Shown here piece after piece: positions 34,667 through 43,895 of a stretch of DNA of 64,000 nucleotides. Every line of letters begins with the position of its first letter. Position 1 is the stretch's first letter. The notes beneath the pieces were generated by a model, which saw only the letters and a program-made list of their open reading frames with translations, did no database searches and had not been told where the DNA came from. The DNA is taken from positions 386,384 through 450,383 of the forward strand of contig NZ_CP071407.1 in the NCBI RefSeq assembly GCF_022647325.1, written 5' to 3'. Made by a program: the position numbers and the translations under genes. This DNA comes from Pantoea deleyi (GTDB taxonomy: Bacteria > Pseudomonadota > Gammaproteobacteria > Enterobacterales > Enterobacteriaceae).

Positions 34667-36319
34667 TCAGAAGCTCGTCCAGCCGTCGTCCGCTGGTTCC
34701 TCGCGGGGTTTAACAACCGCAGTCTGGACAGGCGCTCTGAGAGGAGCAGCCGGAACCTGAACCGCCGCAGGAGCCGCATGATTACCCAGGCTGAACACAG
34801 AGACCGCCTGAAGAAGAAGCGCCGCCTGCTCTCTGAGGCTTGAGGCCGCAGAAGCCGACTCTTCAACCAGCGAGGCATTCTGCTGCGTGCTGGTATCCAT
34901 CTCTGTCACCGCAATACCTACCTGCTCAATCCCGCGAGCCTGTTCGGCACTGGCTGAGTTAATCTCTTCGACCGTATCCGTGAGTCTCCCGACCGCAGAG
35001 AGAATGCCCGACATGGTCTCTGACGCGTGGACCACCAGCTCATTGCCCTCTCCGACGGTTGTGGCATTGGCTGCAATCAGCTGACGAATCTCCCCCGCAG
35101 CAGAGGCGCTGCGCTGCGCCAGTGACCGGACCTCGCTGGCGACGACCGCAAAGCCGCGTCCATGTTCTCCGGCGCGGGCGGCTTCTACTGCGGCATTCAG
35201 CGCCAGGATATTGGTCTGGAAGGCGATGCCGTCGATAACGGCCGTAATTTCACCGATGCGGCCGGAGCTTTCGCTGATGGATTTCATTGTGCCGGTGATG
35301 GCCACCGTCGCCTCGTTGCCTTTACTGGCGACGTCACGCACGTTGACGGCCAGCTGGCCTGCCTGACGGGCATTATCGGCGTTGTTTTTAACGGTCATGC
35401 CGAGCTGCGTCATGGTCGCGGCCGTCTGCTCAAGCGCACTGGCCTGCTCCTCCGTTCGCTGCGAGAGATCGGCGTTGCCCTGTGCAATCTGGGTACTGGC
35501 GGCTGCCACATTTTCGGCATTGCTCCTCACCAGACTGACGGTATTAATCAGTGAATCCTGCATCTCTCCGATGGCCGCCAGCAGCTTGCCGGTTTCGTCC
35601 CGGCGATCGCTGCGAACCACACCACTGAGATCCCCGCGCGAAACACGCTGTGCTGCCTCTACGGCATCCTGAAGAGGACGGGTAATACTGCGCGTGATAA
35701 TCCATGCAGAGATAGCCGCCAGCAGCAGAGCCACTACGCCGGCAATAGTGATGATCGTCAGTGCACCAGCGCGATCGTCGCGCGCCTTAGCTGCGGCGGC
35801 ACTCATACGCCCTTCCTGGAAGGTCTGCATCTCCTTCAGAGACGCCATGTAGTCGCCCTGAGTCTGATAACGGGGGCCGAAAAGCAGCTGCGTAGCCTCT
35901 TCGCTTTTGCCCTGTTGCGCCAGAGTTACTACGTCATCAATGAAGGGCAGAAAGAGCGCTGAATGGTCATTAAGACGGGCGTAAATCTCCTTTCCCTGCG
36001 GTGTGTTGAGCTGATCGCCGATAAGCGTGATCAGACCGTCCACCTTATGCCTTTCATCGCGATAGTCGCTGATAGCTTTTTCACGTTTGGTGGCATCGCT
36101 CAGGAGGATGGCGTTTCGCGCCAGACGACTCATATCTGAGGTGTAGTAGCGGAGTGAAAGCGATGTGGAGGCTTTGACATACAGACTGCCGGATATTTCA
36201 TCGTTGGCTTGTCCGAGAGAGTTAATTTTTATGATGCCGATGAGCACCATAAACATGACAAGGAGCGCCATAAAGCCGAAGGCAGCGCCGAGCCTGATTC
36301 CTATCCTGATGTTATTCAT
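34667..36319 (-). CDS. Methyl-accepting chemotaxis protein
   Basis: About 550 residues. The first membrane helix is at about 10-32, a four-helix-bundle periplasmic sensor of about 150 residues follows, then a second helix ([21 protein letters not shown]), a HAMP domain and the long cytoplasmic coiled coil. The kinase-contact tip is [20 protein letters not shown]. The C-terminus ends GWTSF, which fits the xWxxF tether recognised by CheR/CheB. The ATG at 36319 has AGGG upstream; a longer reading from 36490 is not credible. The ligand is unknown. It may signal to the same pathway as the orphan cheZ at 12882. Confidence 0.93.
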   Translation of the reverse strand: MNNIRIGIRLGAAFGFMALLVMFMVLIGIIKINSLGQANDEISGSLYVKASTSLSLRYYTSDMSRLARNAILLSDATKREKAISDYRDERHKVDGLITLIGDQLNTPQGKEIYARLNDHSALFLPFIDDVVTLAQQGKSEEATQLLFGPRYQTQGDYMASLKEMQTFQEGRMSAAAAKARDDRAGALTIITIAGVVALLLAAISAWIITRSITRPLQDAVEAAQRVSRGDLSGVVRSDRRDETGKLLAAIGEMQDSLINTVSLVRSNAENVAAASTQIAQGNADLSQRTEEQASALEQTAATMTQLGMTVKNNADNARQAGQLAVNVRDVASKGNEATVAITGTMKSISESSGRIGEITAVIDGIAFQTNILALNAAVEAARAGEHGRGFAVVASEVRSLAQRSASAAGEIRQLIAANATTVGEGNELVVHASETMSGILSAVGRLTDTVEEINSASAEQARGIEQVGIAVTEMDTSTQQNASLVEESASAASSLREQAALLLQAVSVFSLGNHAAPAAVQVPAAPLRAPVQTAVVKPREEPADDGWTSF

Positions 36320-36606
36320 ACTTACCCTATGGTGTAAGGCATCAGCATGAAGGCATACCGCTGATGCAAAAAGGTTCCCCTGTTCAACAGGAGGTATTGG
36401 TATAAAGCCCCGCAGCAGGTAATGCGGAATCATTATTATCGGCAACGGTGAGTAATTAATTACCCCGCACGACAGTGAAAAGTGAACCACGCCCCAGAAG
36501 TGAATTTACCGGCGGCGAACATGCAAGCCCAAGCGGATTGAGGATTATTAAAAATCATTAAAATCAATAACTAATACATTGTGACAGCGATGAGCCCATC
36601 GCTAAG
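36320..36606. other. Intergenic region upstream of the chemoreceptor
   Basis: Contains the chemoreceptor promoter. A small hairpin AGCGATG-AGCC-CATCGCT at 36585-36602 directly precedes the ArsR remnant. Confidence 0.4.
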
Positions 36607-36992
36607 CAGCACCAACCCCATACCTGACTCATCGACAAAAACGGTACGCACGCACCTGCTATGACCATCTTGCAGGTGAGCTTGCTGTCAGTATCTATGA
36701 ATACATGCTGCGGGAAAAATGGCTGACAGCTGATGGCTCTGAGCTGACCTCGTCCGGGAAAATCTGTTTTGCAAAAATGGGCGTCGTACCTGAGCCTCGA
36801 TCACGCCGCAGGCCCTGCTGCCCGTGTCTGGACTGGAGCGAGCGACGTTATCATTTAGGCGGAAATGCTGGCTCTGCACTGCTAACGCTGTTTCTGCAAA
36901 AGAAATGGTTAACGCGGGTACCGGGGTATCGTGAGGTGAACGTGACGGATGCAGGCCGGACAGCATTATTCCGGCTGTTTGATCTGAAATAG
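36607..36992 (+). pseudogene. 5'-truncated ArsR-family regulator remnant
   Basis: The frame open from 36607 reads RYARTCYDHLAGELAVSIYE, then MLREKWLTADGSELTSSGK and CLDWSERRYHLGGNAGSALL, and ends VTDAGRTALFRLFDLK. This is the C-terminal half of a well-defined ArsR-type group (TCYDHLAG...CLDWSERRxHLxG). The frame is closed by TAA just upstream, and no winged-helix N-terminus of about 90 residues is present in any frame. It is therefore a decayed fragment; an internal ATG at 36705 could give a 95-residue product but without a DNA-binding domain. Confidence 0.75.
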
Positions 36993-37327
36993 GTCACGGT
37001 GGCCCCCCCAACCAGGCAGTAACAGGCCCGACCTGGCCGGTTCATCCGGCTCCGGGTCTGCCGCGCAATGTTCCTCTGCTTAAGCTCTTGCCCGCCCCGC
37101 CTCTGCCTGCATCCCTTAATTCAGCACTTCCGTCGGCGTTTTTGATTCCGGCTGGCCTGTTCCCTTTATATTCCTCTCCGGTTAACGGTGTTTACCTGAT
37201 AAGCGGGTGAAATCAACAGTTCATTAACAATCCGGTTGCGATAGCGGATGAATAAAATTATTACTATTTAGTCGCTTATGACTGCACGCCCAAAGAATCG
37301 CTAATCATTCTCATATAAGGATATTTT
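36993..37327. other. Intergenic region before the MFS gene
   Basis: About 335 bases, AT-rich from 37200 onward where the MFS promoter should lie. AAGGA precedes the MFS start. Confidence 0.45.
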
Positions 37328-38584
37328 ATGAAATCTGAACCTGCCGACGGTGCGTGTCAGACACCGGGTTTATTCCGGACGCTGCGGACTTTTCCGGGAA
37401 CCGTCCACGCCCTGCTCTTTTTCACGTTGGTTATCCGCTTTAGCTATTTTATGGCGTGGCCCTTTATTGCCGTGATCATGACACAGAACTACCACATGTC
37501 TCTGATCGCCATTGGTGGCGCGATGACCAGCAGCGCTCTGATCTCGGTGGTGCTCGGCATGTACGGCGGACAGATCTCGGACAGACTTGGCCGGCGCGTG
37601 ATTCTTTTACTCGGCTGTGCCTTTTCGGCCCTCGGCTACATCATTCTCGCGAAGGCGGCAGGAATGGGGCTGTTTATTACCGGCCTGATGGTTATTGGCG
37701 TCTCCTTTGCCTGGGTGGATCCGCCACTGCGCGCGCTGATGAGTGATTTACTGGGCGATCGCCGTCGCCGGGCGCTTGCGCTGCAGATGCGTTATTACCT
37801 GATCAACGTCGCGGCCGTATTTGGTCCTCTGGTCGGGATAGCCTTCGGGCTGACTTCGCAGAAAGGCACATTCCTGATCACCGGCCTCTCCTACCTGCCT
37901 TTTTTCGTTTACGTGCTGCTGTTCATTCCGGCAGGGACATTGCTGGCCGGGGAGCAGAAAGAGAGCGAGGTGAAGCTCAGGCTGCATCAGGTAACGGGCA
38001 TTATTATCAGGGACAGAGTGTTTATTGCAGCGCTGCTGTGCAGCATTCTGTGCACCGTGGTCTTTATCCATTACGAAGCGGTTCTGCCTCAGTACCTCCT
38101 TCTGCTGAACGGCGAGAAGGCCATCAAGCTGATTACCCTGATACTGGTGACCAACGCGTGCACCGTACTGGTGTTTCAGACCTTTATCATGCGGTTTCTG
38201 GCGGGCTATGCGCTGCCAAAACGCATTCTGCTGGGTGGCTTGATTTTCGCCATATCACAACTCTGCTTTTTTTCGGTACGTTCTCCGGATGCCTGGATCT
38301 GGCTCACGGTGACCTGTGTGTTCAGTATGGGTGAGGCGATCCTGATGCCAAATCTGAACATTCTGCTCGACCAGTTGGCGCCGCCAGCGCACCGGGGGGC
38401 CTATCTAGGCGCGTCCATGCTGTCTACCCTGGGGATTGCGACGGGGCCGTTAATCGGTGGCGTGATGCTGGCATGGACCGGTGCCGGAGTATTTATCTGC
38501 ACGGCGTTGCTGAGCCTTCTGCTCTGCGTCATTATCTTCGTCTGCAGACGCAGAATAGTGGCGCGATTGCAGAATACCCTGTGA
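37328..38584 (+). CDS. DHA1-family MFS exporter (MdtH-like)
   Basis: A 418-residue inner-membrane exporter with 12 membrane segments. The loop 2-3 motif GQISDRLGRRVILLLG and the helix-4/5 region VGVSFAWVDPPLRALMSDLL are typical of the MdtH-type DHA1 group. Substrates are probably small drugs or secreted metabolites. It is followed 125 bp downstream by the 2H-like protein on the same strand, possibly one transcript. The ATG has AAGGA at a good distance. Confidence 0.87.
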   Translation: MKSEPADGACQTPGLFRTLRTFPGTVHALLFFTLVIRFSYFMAWPFIAVIMTQNYHMSLIAIGGAMTSSALISVVLGMYGGQISDRLGRRVILLLGCAFSALGYIILAKAAGMGLFITGLMVIGVSFAWVDPPLRALMSDLLGDRRRRALALQMRYYLINVAAVFGPLVGIAFGLTSQKGTFLITGLSYLPFFVYVLLFIPAGTLLAGEQKESEVKLRLHQVTGIIIRDRVFIAALLCSILCTVVFIHYEAVLPQYLLLLNGEKAIKLITLILVTNACTVLVFQTFIMRFLAGYALPKRILLGGLIFAISQLCFFSVRSPDAWIWLTVTCVFSMGEAILMPNLNILLDQLAPPAHRGAYLGASMLSTLGIATGPLIGGVMLAWTGAGVFICTALLSLLLCVIIFVCRRRIVARLQNTL

Positions 38585-38709
38585 GAGAGGCGTCAGACGT
38601 CCGGGATTCGGCCACCGGACCGGTCGTCAGTGGAAGATTCACCGCAACGCTATCGCATCCCCGTTAACCGCATCAGGAAGGTGACGATGCCCTCGTCTGA
38701 AGGTCTGTG

Positions 38710-39393
38710 ATGAAATCAGCCACGCTGGAAGAGATCTACCGTTCTGCCAATGCGAAAACGGTCGCGACATGGGCGGAAAAACCCGGGATTGGTAAGGTAA
38801 AAGAGGAAAATTATTATGACCCGGTGAAGCTTGCTCTGGCGACGGGTATTCAGCCGCCATTGTCAGCGGCGGTGTCACGGCTGATTACTGCGTTACAACA
38901 GTGCATTCAGCACGATCCTCTGGCGGATCTGCTGCCCGCACGAGGCTTTCATTTGACCTTTTTACCGCTGACCTTGCCGCTGTATAAAGAACATGAACCG
39001 TTGCCGGAGAAGGTGGCGCAACTGGCGGCTATCTGGTCAGACTATGAGGCAAAAAAACTGGTCATCCGGCATCTTCGCCTGGTGGCGCTGCCCGATCAGT
39101 TGCTGCTGGCTGGCATCCCCGAAAGCCCGGCCGCTGACCTGCGCCAGACCTTCTGCGAACAGGTGATGCAGTCTGACTGGAAAGCGGAGCTGTTGATGCG
39201 CCATGCCGGCCGGGCGCTGCCCGCGCCATTCTGGCACAGTACGATCCTGCGCTACCACGCTGATTTTCTGCCCGATAGCCTGCGCCGCTATTTTCTGGAA
39301 CATCAGGACCGGGATTATGGTGAAGTCAGCGGCGAGCTGATTCTGGCCAGCGTGAACTATAACTGGACAACCTGTCATCCCCTGTCGCGATGA
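38710..39393 (+). CDS. Predicted 2H phosphoesterase-like protein
   Basis: A 227-residue cytoplasmic protein I cannot place in a named family. Two HxT motifs about 95 residues apart, His81-Leu-Thr83 (GFHLTFLPLTLP) and His176-Ser-Thr178 (PFWHSTILRYH), fit the paired HxTx signature of the 2H phosphoesterase/ligase superfamily (LigT, CPDase, RNA ligase-like). Alternating strands and helices around both motifs also fit. Activity on 2',3'-cyclic or linear phosphoesters is inference. The ATG at 38710 overlaps a GTG at 38707; AAGG is upstream. It lies downstream of an MFS exporter. Confidence 0.7.
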   Translation: MKSATLEEIYRSANAKTVATWAEKPGIGKVKEENYYDPVKLALATGIQPPLSAAVSRLITALQQCIQHDPLADLLPARGFHLTFLPLTLPLYKEHEPLPEKVAQLAAIWSDYEAKKLVIRHLRLVALPDQLLLAGIPESPAADLRQTFCEQVMQSDWKAELLMRHAGRALPAPFWHSTILRYHADFLPDSLRRYFLEHQDRDYGEVSGELILASVNYNWTTCHPLSR

Positions 39394-39400
39394 TCGCCGG

Positions 39401-39435
39401 CGCTGCCCGCCCTCCTGTGCGAAGCGTGGGCAGCG
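39401..39435. terminator. Hairpin between convergent 2H-like and SDR genes
   Basis: CGCTGCCC / GGGCAGCG arms with a 19-nt loop, 8 bases after the 2H-like gene and 17 bases before the SDR stop. No T-run. Confidence 0.4.
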
Positions 39436-39451
39436 TCAGCACAGGGCCTTG

Positions 39452-40177
39452 CTATGCAGACATGCCGCCATCAATCACCAGTTCCGTGCCGCTGATATAG
39501 CGGCTCTCGTCGCAGGCCAGGAACAGCGCCGCTGACGCGACCTCATCGGGCTGACCCAGTCGTTTTGCCGGTATCTGCGCGCTCAGCGCCTCCCTGACTT
39601 CATCGCTTGCCTGATCAAACATCGGCGTGTCGGTCGGGCCGGGGCTGAGGGTATTGACCCGGATGCCGCGCGGGGCCAGCTCATGACTCCAGGTACGGGC
39701 GTAGGATCGCACCGCAGCCTTGCTGGCGGAATAGGTGCCGTAACCCGGATTCGCCATGCTGCCGGCGATCGAACCCACCAGCACGATGGCGCTGCCCTCC
39801 CCCATAAGCTGCACCGAACGCTGCACCGCCAGCACCATGGCCCGCACGTTCAGATTAAAGGCGCGGTCAAAGTGCGCTTCCGTCGTCTCCTCCAGGCTCG
39901 CCGGTTCTGCCACGCCCGATGAGCTGACGAGGATGTCGAGACGGCCAGCGCTGACCTGCAGCGTATCGAACAGATGCGCAAGATCGTCAGGATGGGTGAG
40001 ATCGCTGGCGATGGTCTCAATCTGACCCTCGGACAAGGCAGCAGCCTCAGCCAGCTGCGTTTCGCGGCGGCCGGTAATAAAGACCCGGGCTCCTTCCTGA
40101 GCAAATCGACGGGCAATGGCGAGACCGATCCCGCTGCCGCCGCCGGTGATCAGGGCGACTTTTCCACGTAGTTTCAT
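39452..40177 (-). CDS. SDR-family oxidoreductase
   Basis: A 241-residue classical short-chain dehydrogenase. It has the cofactor loop TGGGSGIGLAIARRF, SSSG in the NNAG position, a catalytic serine in LVGSIAGSM and YSASK with the catalytic tyrosine and lysine. The C-terminal SGTELVIDGG is standard. The start at 40177 (MKLRGKVALITG) is the family start; an upstream GTG at 40207 adds ten residues without support. It is divergent from an HxlR regulator, a common pair, and is probably controlled by it. Substrate unknown. Confidence 0.88.
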   Translation of the reverse strand: MKLRGKVALITGGGSGIGLAIARRFAQEGARVFITGRRETQLAEAAALSEGQIETIASDLTHPDDLAHLFDTLQVSAGRLDILVSSSGVAEPASLEETTEAHFDRAFNLNVRAMVLAVQRSVQLMGEGSAIVLVGSIAGSMANPGYGTYSASKAAVRSYARTWSHELAPRGIRVNTLSPGPTDTPMFDQASDEVREALSAQIPAKRLGQPDEVASAALFLACDESRYISGTELVIDGGMSA

Positions 40178-40212
40178 TTTTGGCGACTCCGGACAGACGT
40201 TAGACACCCGAT

Positions 40213-40229
40213 AATATATTTCGTATATT
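40213..40229. promoter_or_regulatory. Inverted repeat between SDR and HxlR genes
   Basis: AATATA-TTTCG-TATATT, 6-bp perfect AT-rich arms around five bases, 36 bases upstream of the SDR start. A plausible HxlR operator. Confidence 0.5.
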
Positions 40230-40279
40230 TAGTGTCAATTACGCACCTGATGTATACCAGATATCATCGAGGAAACCCT

Positions 40280-40660
40280 GTGACCACCGATATCACGACG
40301 CTGCTGGCCGAAATCAACAGTACCCGCCCTATTCTGGAACAGGTGGCAAACAAATGGTCGGTGCTGATCCTGACCGTGCTGTGCGCCCAGCCCGCGCGCT
40401 TTAACGCCATCAAGCGCAGGCTCGACCCGATTACCCATAAATCGCTGACGGAAGCCCTGCGGCGACTCGAACGCAACGGATTGGTGAGCCGCAGGGTGAT
40501 CGCCTCATCGCCCGTGGCCGTCGAATACGCGATCACGCCGCTGGGCCAGACCCTGCAGACCCCGTTTGTCGCGCTGGTCGGCTGGGCAAAGCAACATGGA
40601 GAGACGCTGGAACAGGCGCAGGTGGCCTATGATGCCGAAGGTGAGAACAGGGCCGGGTAA
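40280..40660 (+). CDS. HxlR-family regulator
   Basis: A 126-residue winged-helix regulator of the HxlR (MarR-like) family: PILEQVANKWSVLILTVLCAQPARFNAIKRRLDPITHKSLTEALRRLERNGLVSR is the standard core. The GTG at 40280 follows GAGGA with a 7-base gap and is preferred over upstream ATGs at 40232 and 40250. HxlR proteins respond to aldehydes, quinones or oxidants, often through cysteines; here the single core cysteine is in VLCAQPARF. It is divergent from the SDR gene. Confidence 0.88.
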   Translation: MTTDITTLLAEINSTRPILEQVANKWSVLILTVLCAQPARFNAIKRRLDPITHKSLTEALRRLERNGLVSRRVIASSPVAVEYAITPLGQTLQTPFVALVGWAKQHGETLEQAQVAYDAEGENRAG

Positions 40661-40730
40661 AGTGGTGCGCTGAGATCGATCATGCCCGGTGAACGCGCGG
40701 GTAGTGAAAGACCGAGCGGGTCGGATCGGG

Positions 40731-40764
40731 CCAGATCCTGCTCTGTGCCATGAGCAGGATCTGG
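40731..40764. terminator. Hairpin between convergent HxlR and diguanylate cyclase genes
   Basis: Thirteen-bp perfect arms CCAGATCCTGCTC / GAGCAGGATCTGG with an 8-nt loop. No T-tract; probably a shared transcript end. Confidence 0.55.
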
Positions 40765-40821
40765 CGGCTCTGCCGGGCGCAGAACGTCACAGGAGCAGGC
40801 GGGGATCACCCCAGCCTTGGT

Positions 40822-42081
40822 TTACTGTCCGGCGGGCTGCGGCGGTGCGTCAAAAAACTGCCAGGTGCCGTCACGACGCGCTTTAGCCTGATACATCGCC
40901 TTATCCGCGTTCTCGAATAACATTTTCGCAGAGGCAGAACCGAAGCGGGCAAGGCTGATACCAATCGAGGCGCTGATGCGCACCTCGACGTTATTAATGG
41001 TAAAGGGCTTTTGCAGGCTGCTGTTGATGCGCATAGCAATAGACGACGCCGCTTCACTGTCCATGCAGCGGGCTGCCACCACAAACTCATCACCGCCCAG
41101 CCGTGCCACCGAGTCGCCCGGACGCATGCAGCGTTGCAGGCGTTTGCTGACGCGCTGCAGCAGCGTATCGCCTGTCGCATGGCCCATCAGATCGTTCACC
41201 GCCTTGAAGCCGTTGAGATCGATGAACATCACCGTGGTGTAGGCCTGTTCATCCGTCCGGGCCAGCATCCGCTCCACCTTATCGTTGATCCAGGCCCGGT
41301 TATGCAGCCCGGTCAGCTGATCCAGCGTTGCCAGCTTTTCGAGATCGCGTAACTTCTCTTTGTCACGCGTGATGTCGCGTGAAACCAGTACGGCCCCGAT
41401 GTTTTTGCCCGTAGAGGGGTTGGTCACGCCACAGGCTTTGGTACCCACCAGCATGTAGTGGCCGTCGCGATGGAGTTTGCGCACCTCAACCACATCCGGC
41501 AGCACGCCGCCGCTGAAGAGCGTGGCCAGCGCTTCAGTCGCGGGCTGGCGGTCGTCGGGATGCAGTAAATCCACCACCCTGCGGCCGATCACCTCTTCGG
41601 CGGTCCAGCCAATCAGTTCGCAATAAGAGGGCGAAATGGAAACGTACCGGCCCTCTGCGTCGCAGTGGGCGATCAGATCGGTGCTGTTTTCGATTAAAAG
41701 ACGGTATTCGGCCGCCGTGCGCAGCGCATCCTCCAGCGCTTTACGCTGACCGGTCACGTCGAGGATGAAGCCGTTGTACTGCAGATGAGAGGTGCCAGGC
41801 TGCGAATCGGGCAGGCCGGAGACCAGGACGCGGCGCGTCTTGCCATCCAGACAGTGAATCGGCACCTCAATGTGAAAAGGCGTCAGCTCTTCCAGCGCTG
41901 CCGTCAGCTGCAGGGCCACCTTTGCATCATCCTCAGCCTGCGCCAGCCTCAGCCATGAACTCAGCGTCACGCCCCTGAGTTCAGGCATCACGCCGGCAGG
42001 ACTTTCCTGGCTGGCGATGCAGATACCCTGCGCGTCTGTAGACCAGACGGCGGTAAAGGAGGGTTTGATCATTGTGTACAT
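40822..42081 (-). CDS. Diguanylate cyclase with PAS sensor
   Basis: A 419-residue cytoplasmic enzyme making c-di-GMP from two GTP. An N-terminal PAS-like region (about 1-110) is followed by a clear PAS domain (about 125-240: YRLLIENSTDLIAHCDAEGRYVSISPSY) and a GGDEF domain (about 255-410). The active-site loop is intact (RLGGDEFVV), and an RxxD inhibitory site (RPGD) stands five residues before it, so product inhibition is expected. There are no transmembrane segments. It probably affects motility, biofilm or adhesion. It is monocistronic. Confidence 0.93.
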   Translation of the reverse strand: MYTMIKPSFTAVWSTDAQGICIASQESPAGVMPELRGVTLSSWLRLAQAEDDAKVALQLTAALEELTPFHIEVPIHCLDGKTRRVLVSGLPDSQPGTSHLQYNGFILDVTGQRKALEDALRTAAEYRLLIENSTDLIAHCDAEGRYVSISPSYCELIGWTAEEVIGRRVVDLLHPDDRQPATEALATLFSGGVLPDVVEVRKLHRDGHYMLVGTKACGVTNPSTGKNIGAVLVSRDITRDKEKLRDLEKLATLDQLTGLHNRAWINDKVERMLARTDEQAYTTVMFIDLNGFKAVNDLMGHATGDTLLQRVSKRLQRCMRPGDSVARLGGDEFVVAARCMDSEAASSIAMRINSSLQKPFTINNVEVRISASIGISLARFGSASAKMLFENADKAMYQAKARRDGTWQFFDAPPQPAGQ

Positions 42082-42802
42082 GGCGGTCGGCTCCGGCGTG
42101 ACTGACGATATTAAACAAGCTCAATACTCGTCGCACAGACCTGATTATAACCGTTAAAACCCGCCCGGCACGGATGAGGGCGTCGGGCTGAGGTTCATTC
42201 CTGCGAGATTCTCCGCCCTGAACAATGGCTGCAACCCGAACCTGTCCGGCTGCATTTCTGAGGTGCCCTTCTCCCTGTGGCTCTGCGCAAATTTATAACC
42301 GGATGCAGTGATAAAGTATTAGCCTGTGTATATCGGCTGATGCGCCGAAAACCTTTAACCCTGACATCCGTTTTTCCGGCCCGATCGCGGTGACGGACGT
42401 GGCGGTGCCTGCCGCCCCGGCGCCGTTTCGTGTTATCCGCCCGGCGGGTTCAGGACGCGGGCGAACCGTTGCAGGCTTTATCAGCGGCGGCGGCGGCACT
42501 GTGCAGTTTTATTTCTTAAACGCCCCGGCATCACTGATAACGTGCGGCCAGATTTACTGGTCACCGGCCCCGGCTTTTCATCCGCGAACAGCGTTTCAGA
42601 TACCGTGCAGAAGCACCTGCTGACAAGCCACTAAGTCGAATCCGCCTCATGCCCTGGCGTGTCGCCTGTGCGCTTTTGTGAGCCGGATTGGATTGCTCAG
42701 CAAAATCGCTTCTCCCGCCGCTCGCTTAATCTTTGCTTAAGATTTTTCTTATAACCTCTGCGCTGTATTAGCCCATGTTGGGCTTTTCCGGAGTGTTACC
42801 CT
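42082..42802. other. Long intergenic region upstream of the DUF347 gene
   Basis: About 720 bases. Short ORFs on both strands have no motifs and are rejected. The right end carries the PmrA-type box and a TATAAC -10 element. Confidence 0.5.
42725..42741 (+). promoter_or_regulatory. PmrA-type box
   Basis: CTTAAT-CTTTG-CTTAAG, an exact match to the PmrA consensus YTTAAK-N5-YTTAAK. A TATAAC -10 element begins 8 bases downstream (42750-42755), so the box covers the -35 region as in known PmrA-activated promoters. The DUF347 start codon is at 42803. Confidence 0.65.
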
Positions 42803-43576
42803 ATGCAAAATAATCACACAGCCTCTCTCTCCTTCAGTAAAGTACCGGCCGTGACTGCGGCGTTCTGGCTGACTAAAATCGCGGCGACCACGCTGGGTGA
42901 AACCGGGGGTGACGCGGTGACGATGTCGATGAACCTCGGCTACCTGACCGGCACCCTGATTTTCGCCATCATCTTCCTGGTGGCGGTGGTGGTGCAGATT
43001 AATCGCCACAGCTTCAACAAATGGATCTACTGGTTCACCGTGGTCGCCACCACCACCGTCGGAACCACGCTGGCGGATTTTGCCGACCGCTCGCTGGGCA
43101 TCGGTTACCTGGGCGGCACCCTGCTGCTGAGCATTCTGCTGGTGCTCTCGCTTTTCCTCTGGAAAGTGACCTGCGGCACGGTGGCGGTCAGCTCGGTCAG
43201 CAACGGCGTGACCGAGACATTTTACTGGGTCACCATCATGTTCTCGCAGACGCTGGGCACCGCCCTGGGTGACTGGACGGCAGACAGCGAAGGACTGGGC
43301 TACGATGGCGGTATCCTGCTGTTTGTCGGCGCGCTGGCCCTCATCTGGGCGGCCAGCCGCTTCACTTCGCTGTCACGCACCGCGCTTTTCTGGGCCGCCT
43401 TTATTCTGACCCGCCCGCTGGGTGCGGTTGTCGGAGACTTCCTGGATAAACCCTTTGCCGCAGGCGGACTGGCGCTGAGCCGCTACGGTGCCTCGCTGGC
43501 CCTGGCGCTGATGATTATCGCTTTTCTGGTTCTGCTGCCTCAGCGTCCCGCCACCCGGCGTGTCACGGCAGGCTGA
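42803..43576 (+). CDS. Inner-membrane protein of four DUF347 repeats
   Basis: A 257-residue membrane protein made of four tandem repeats of about 55 residues, each with two membrane helices and a conserved tryptophan: FWLTKIAATTLGETGGD, YWFTVVATTTVGTTLAD, YWVTIMFSQTLGTALGD and FWAAFILTRPLGAVVGD. The first three are followed by a GY-GG turn. This is the DUF347 (COG4705) architecture; the function is not established, but the repeated acidic TxGxxxxD motifs could bind a cation. It has its own PmrA-type box and ends at a strong terminator. Confidence 0.9.
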   Translation: MQNNHTASLSFSKVPAVTAAFWLTKIAATTLGETGGDAVTMSMNLGYLTGTLIFAIIFLVAVVVQINRHSFNKWIYWFTVVATTTVGTTLADFADRSLGIGYLGGTLLLSILLVLSLFLWKVTCGTVAVSSVSNGVTETFYWVTIMFSQTLGTALGDWTADSEGLGYDGGILLFVGALALIWAASRFTSLSRTALFWAAFILTRPLGAVVGDFLDKPFAAGGLALSRYGASLALALMIIAFLVLLPQRPATRRVTAG

Positions 43577-43895
43577 GATTATCCTCTTCATCGCTGTGAT
43601 CAGAGCCGCCCGTCAGGGCGGCTTTTTTTACGCGCCGGAGCGATACGCGGATGACCGCAACCATCCTCTCCCTGTGCAGACCGCGATACTTTTCGTTTCC
43701 AGCCCGATGTTCATGCACTACACTGCCCCGCGGGCCATCCACGCATCAGAAATCAGAGCGCTCAGGGACCCGGACCCTGCCCGCAATAACCCTGCGGCCA
43801 CCGCGATAAACGATCACAAACACCCTCAGCCCGGAACAGAGAATGCTTATGCCAGATCCCCGTTTTCCCCCCAGCGCCCGCGGCCCGTCAGCACG
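43577..43895. other. Intergenic region before the P-loop kinase
   Basis: Starts with the terminator at 43605-43629. An open frame extends upstream of the kinase start, but the predicted sequence there is low-complexity and is not part of the family. A 19-codon ORF (43842-43901) overlaps the kinase start. Confidence 0.45.
43605..43629 (+). terminator. Rho-independent terminator after the DUF347 gene
   Basis: GCCGCCC-GTCA-GGGCGGC followed by TTTTTTT; stable 7-bp GC stem. Confidence 0.9.
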
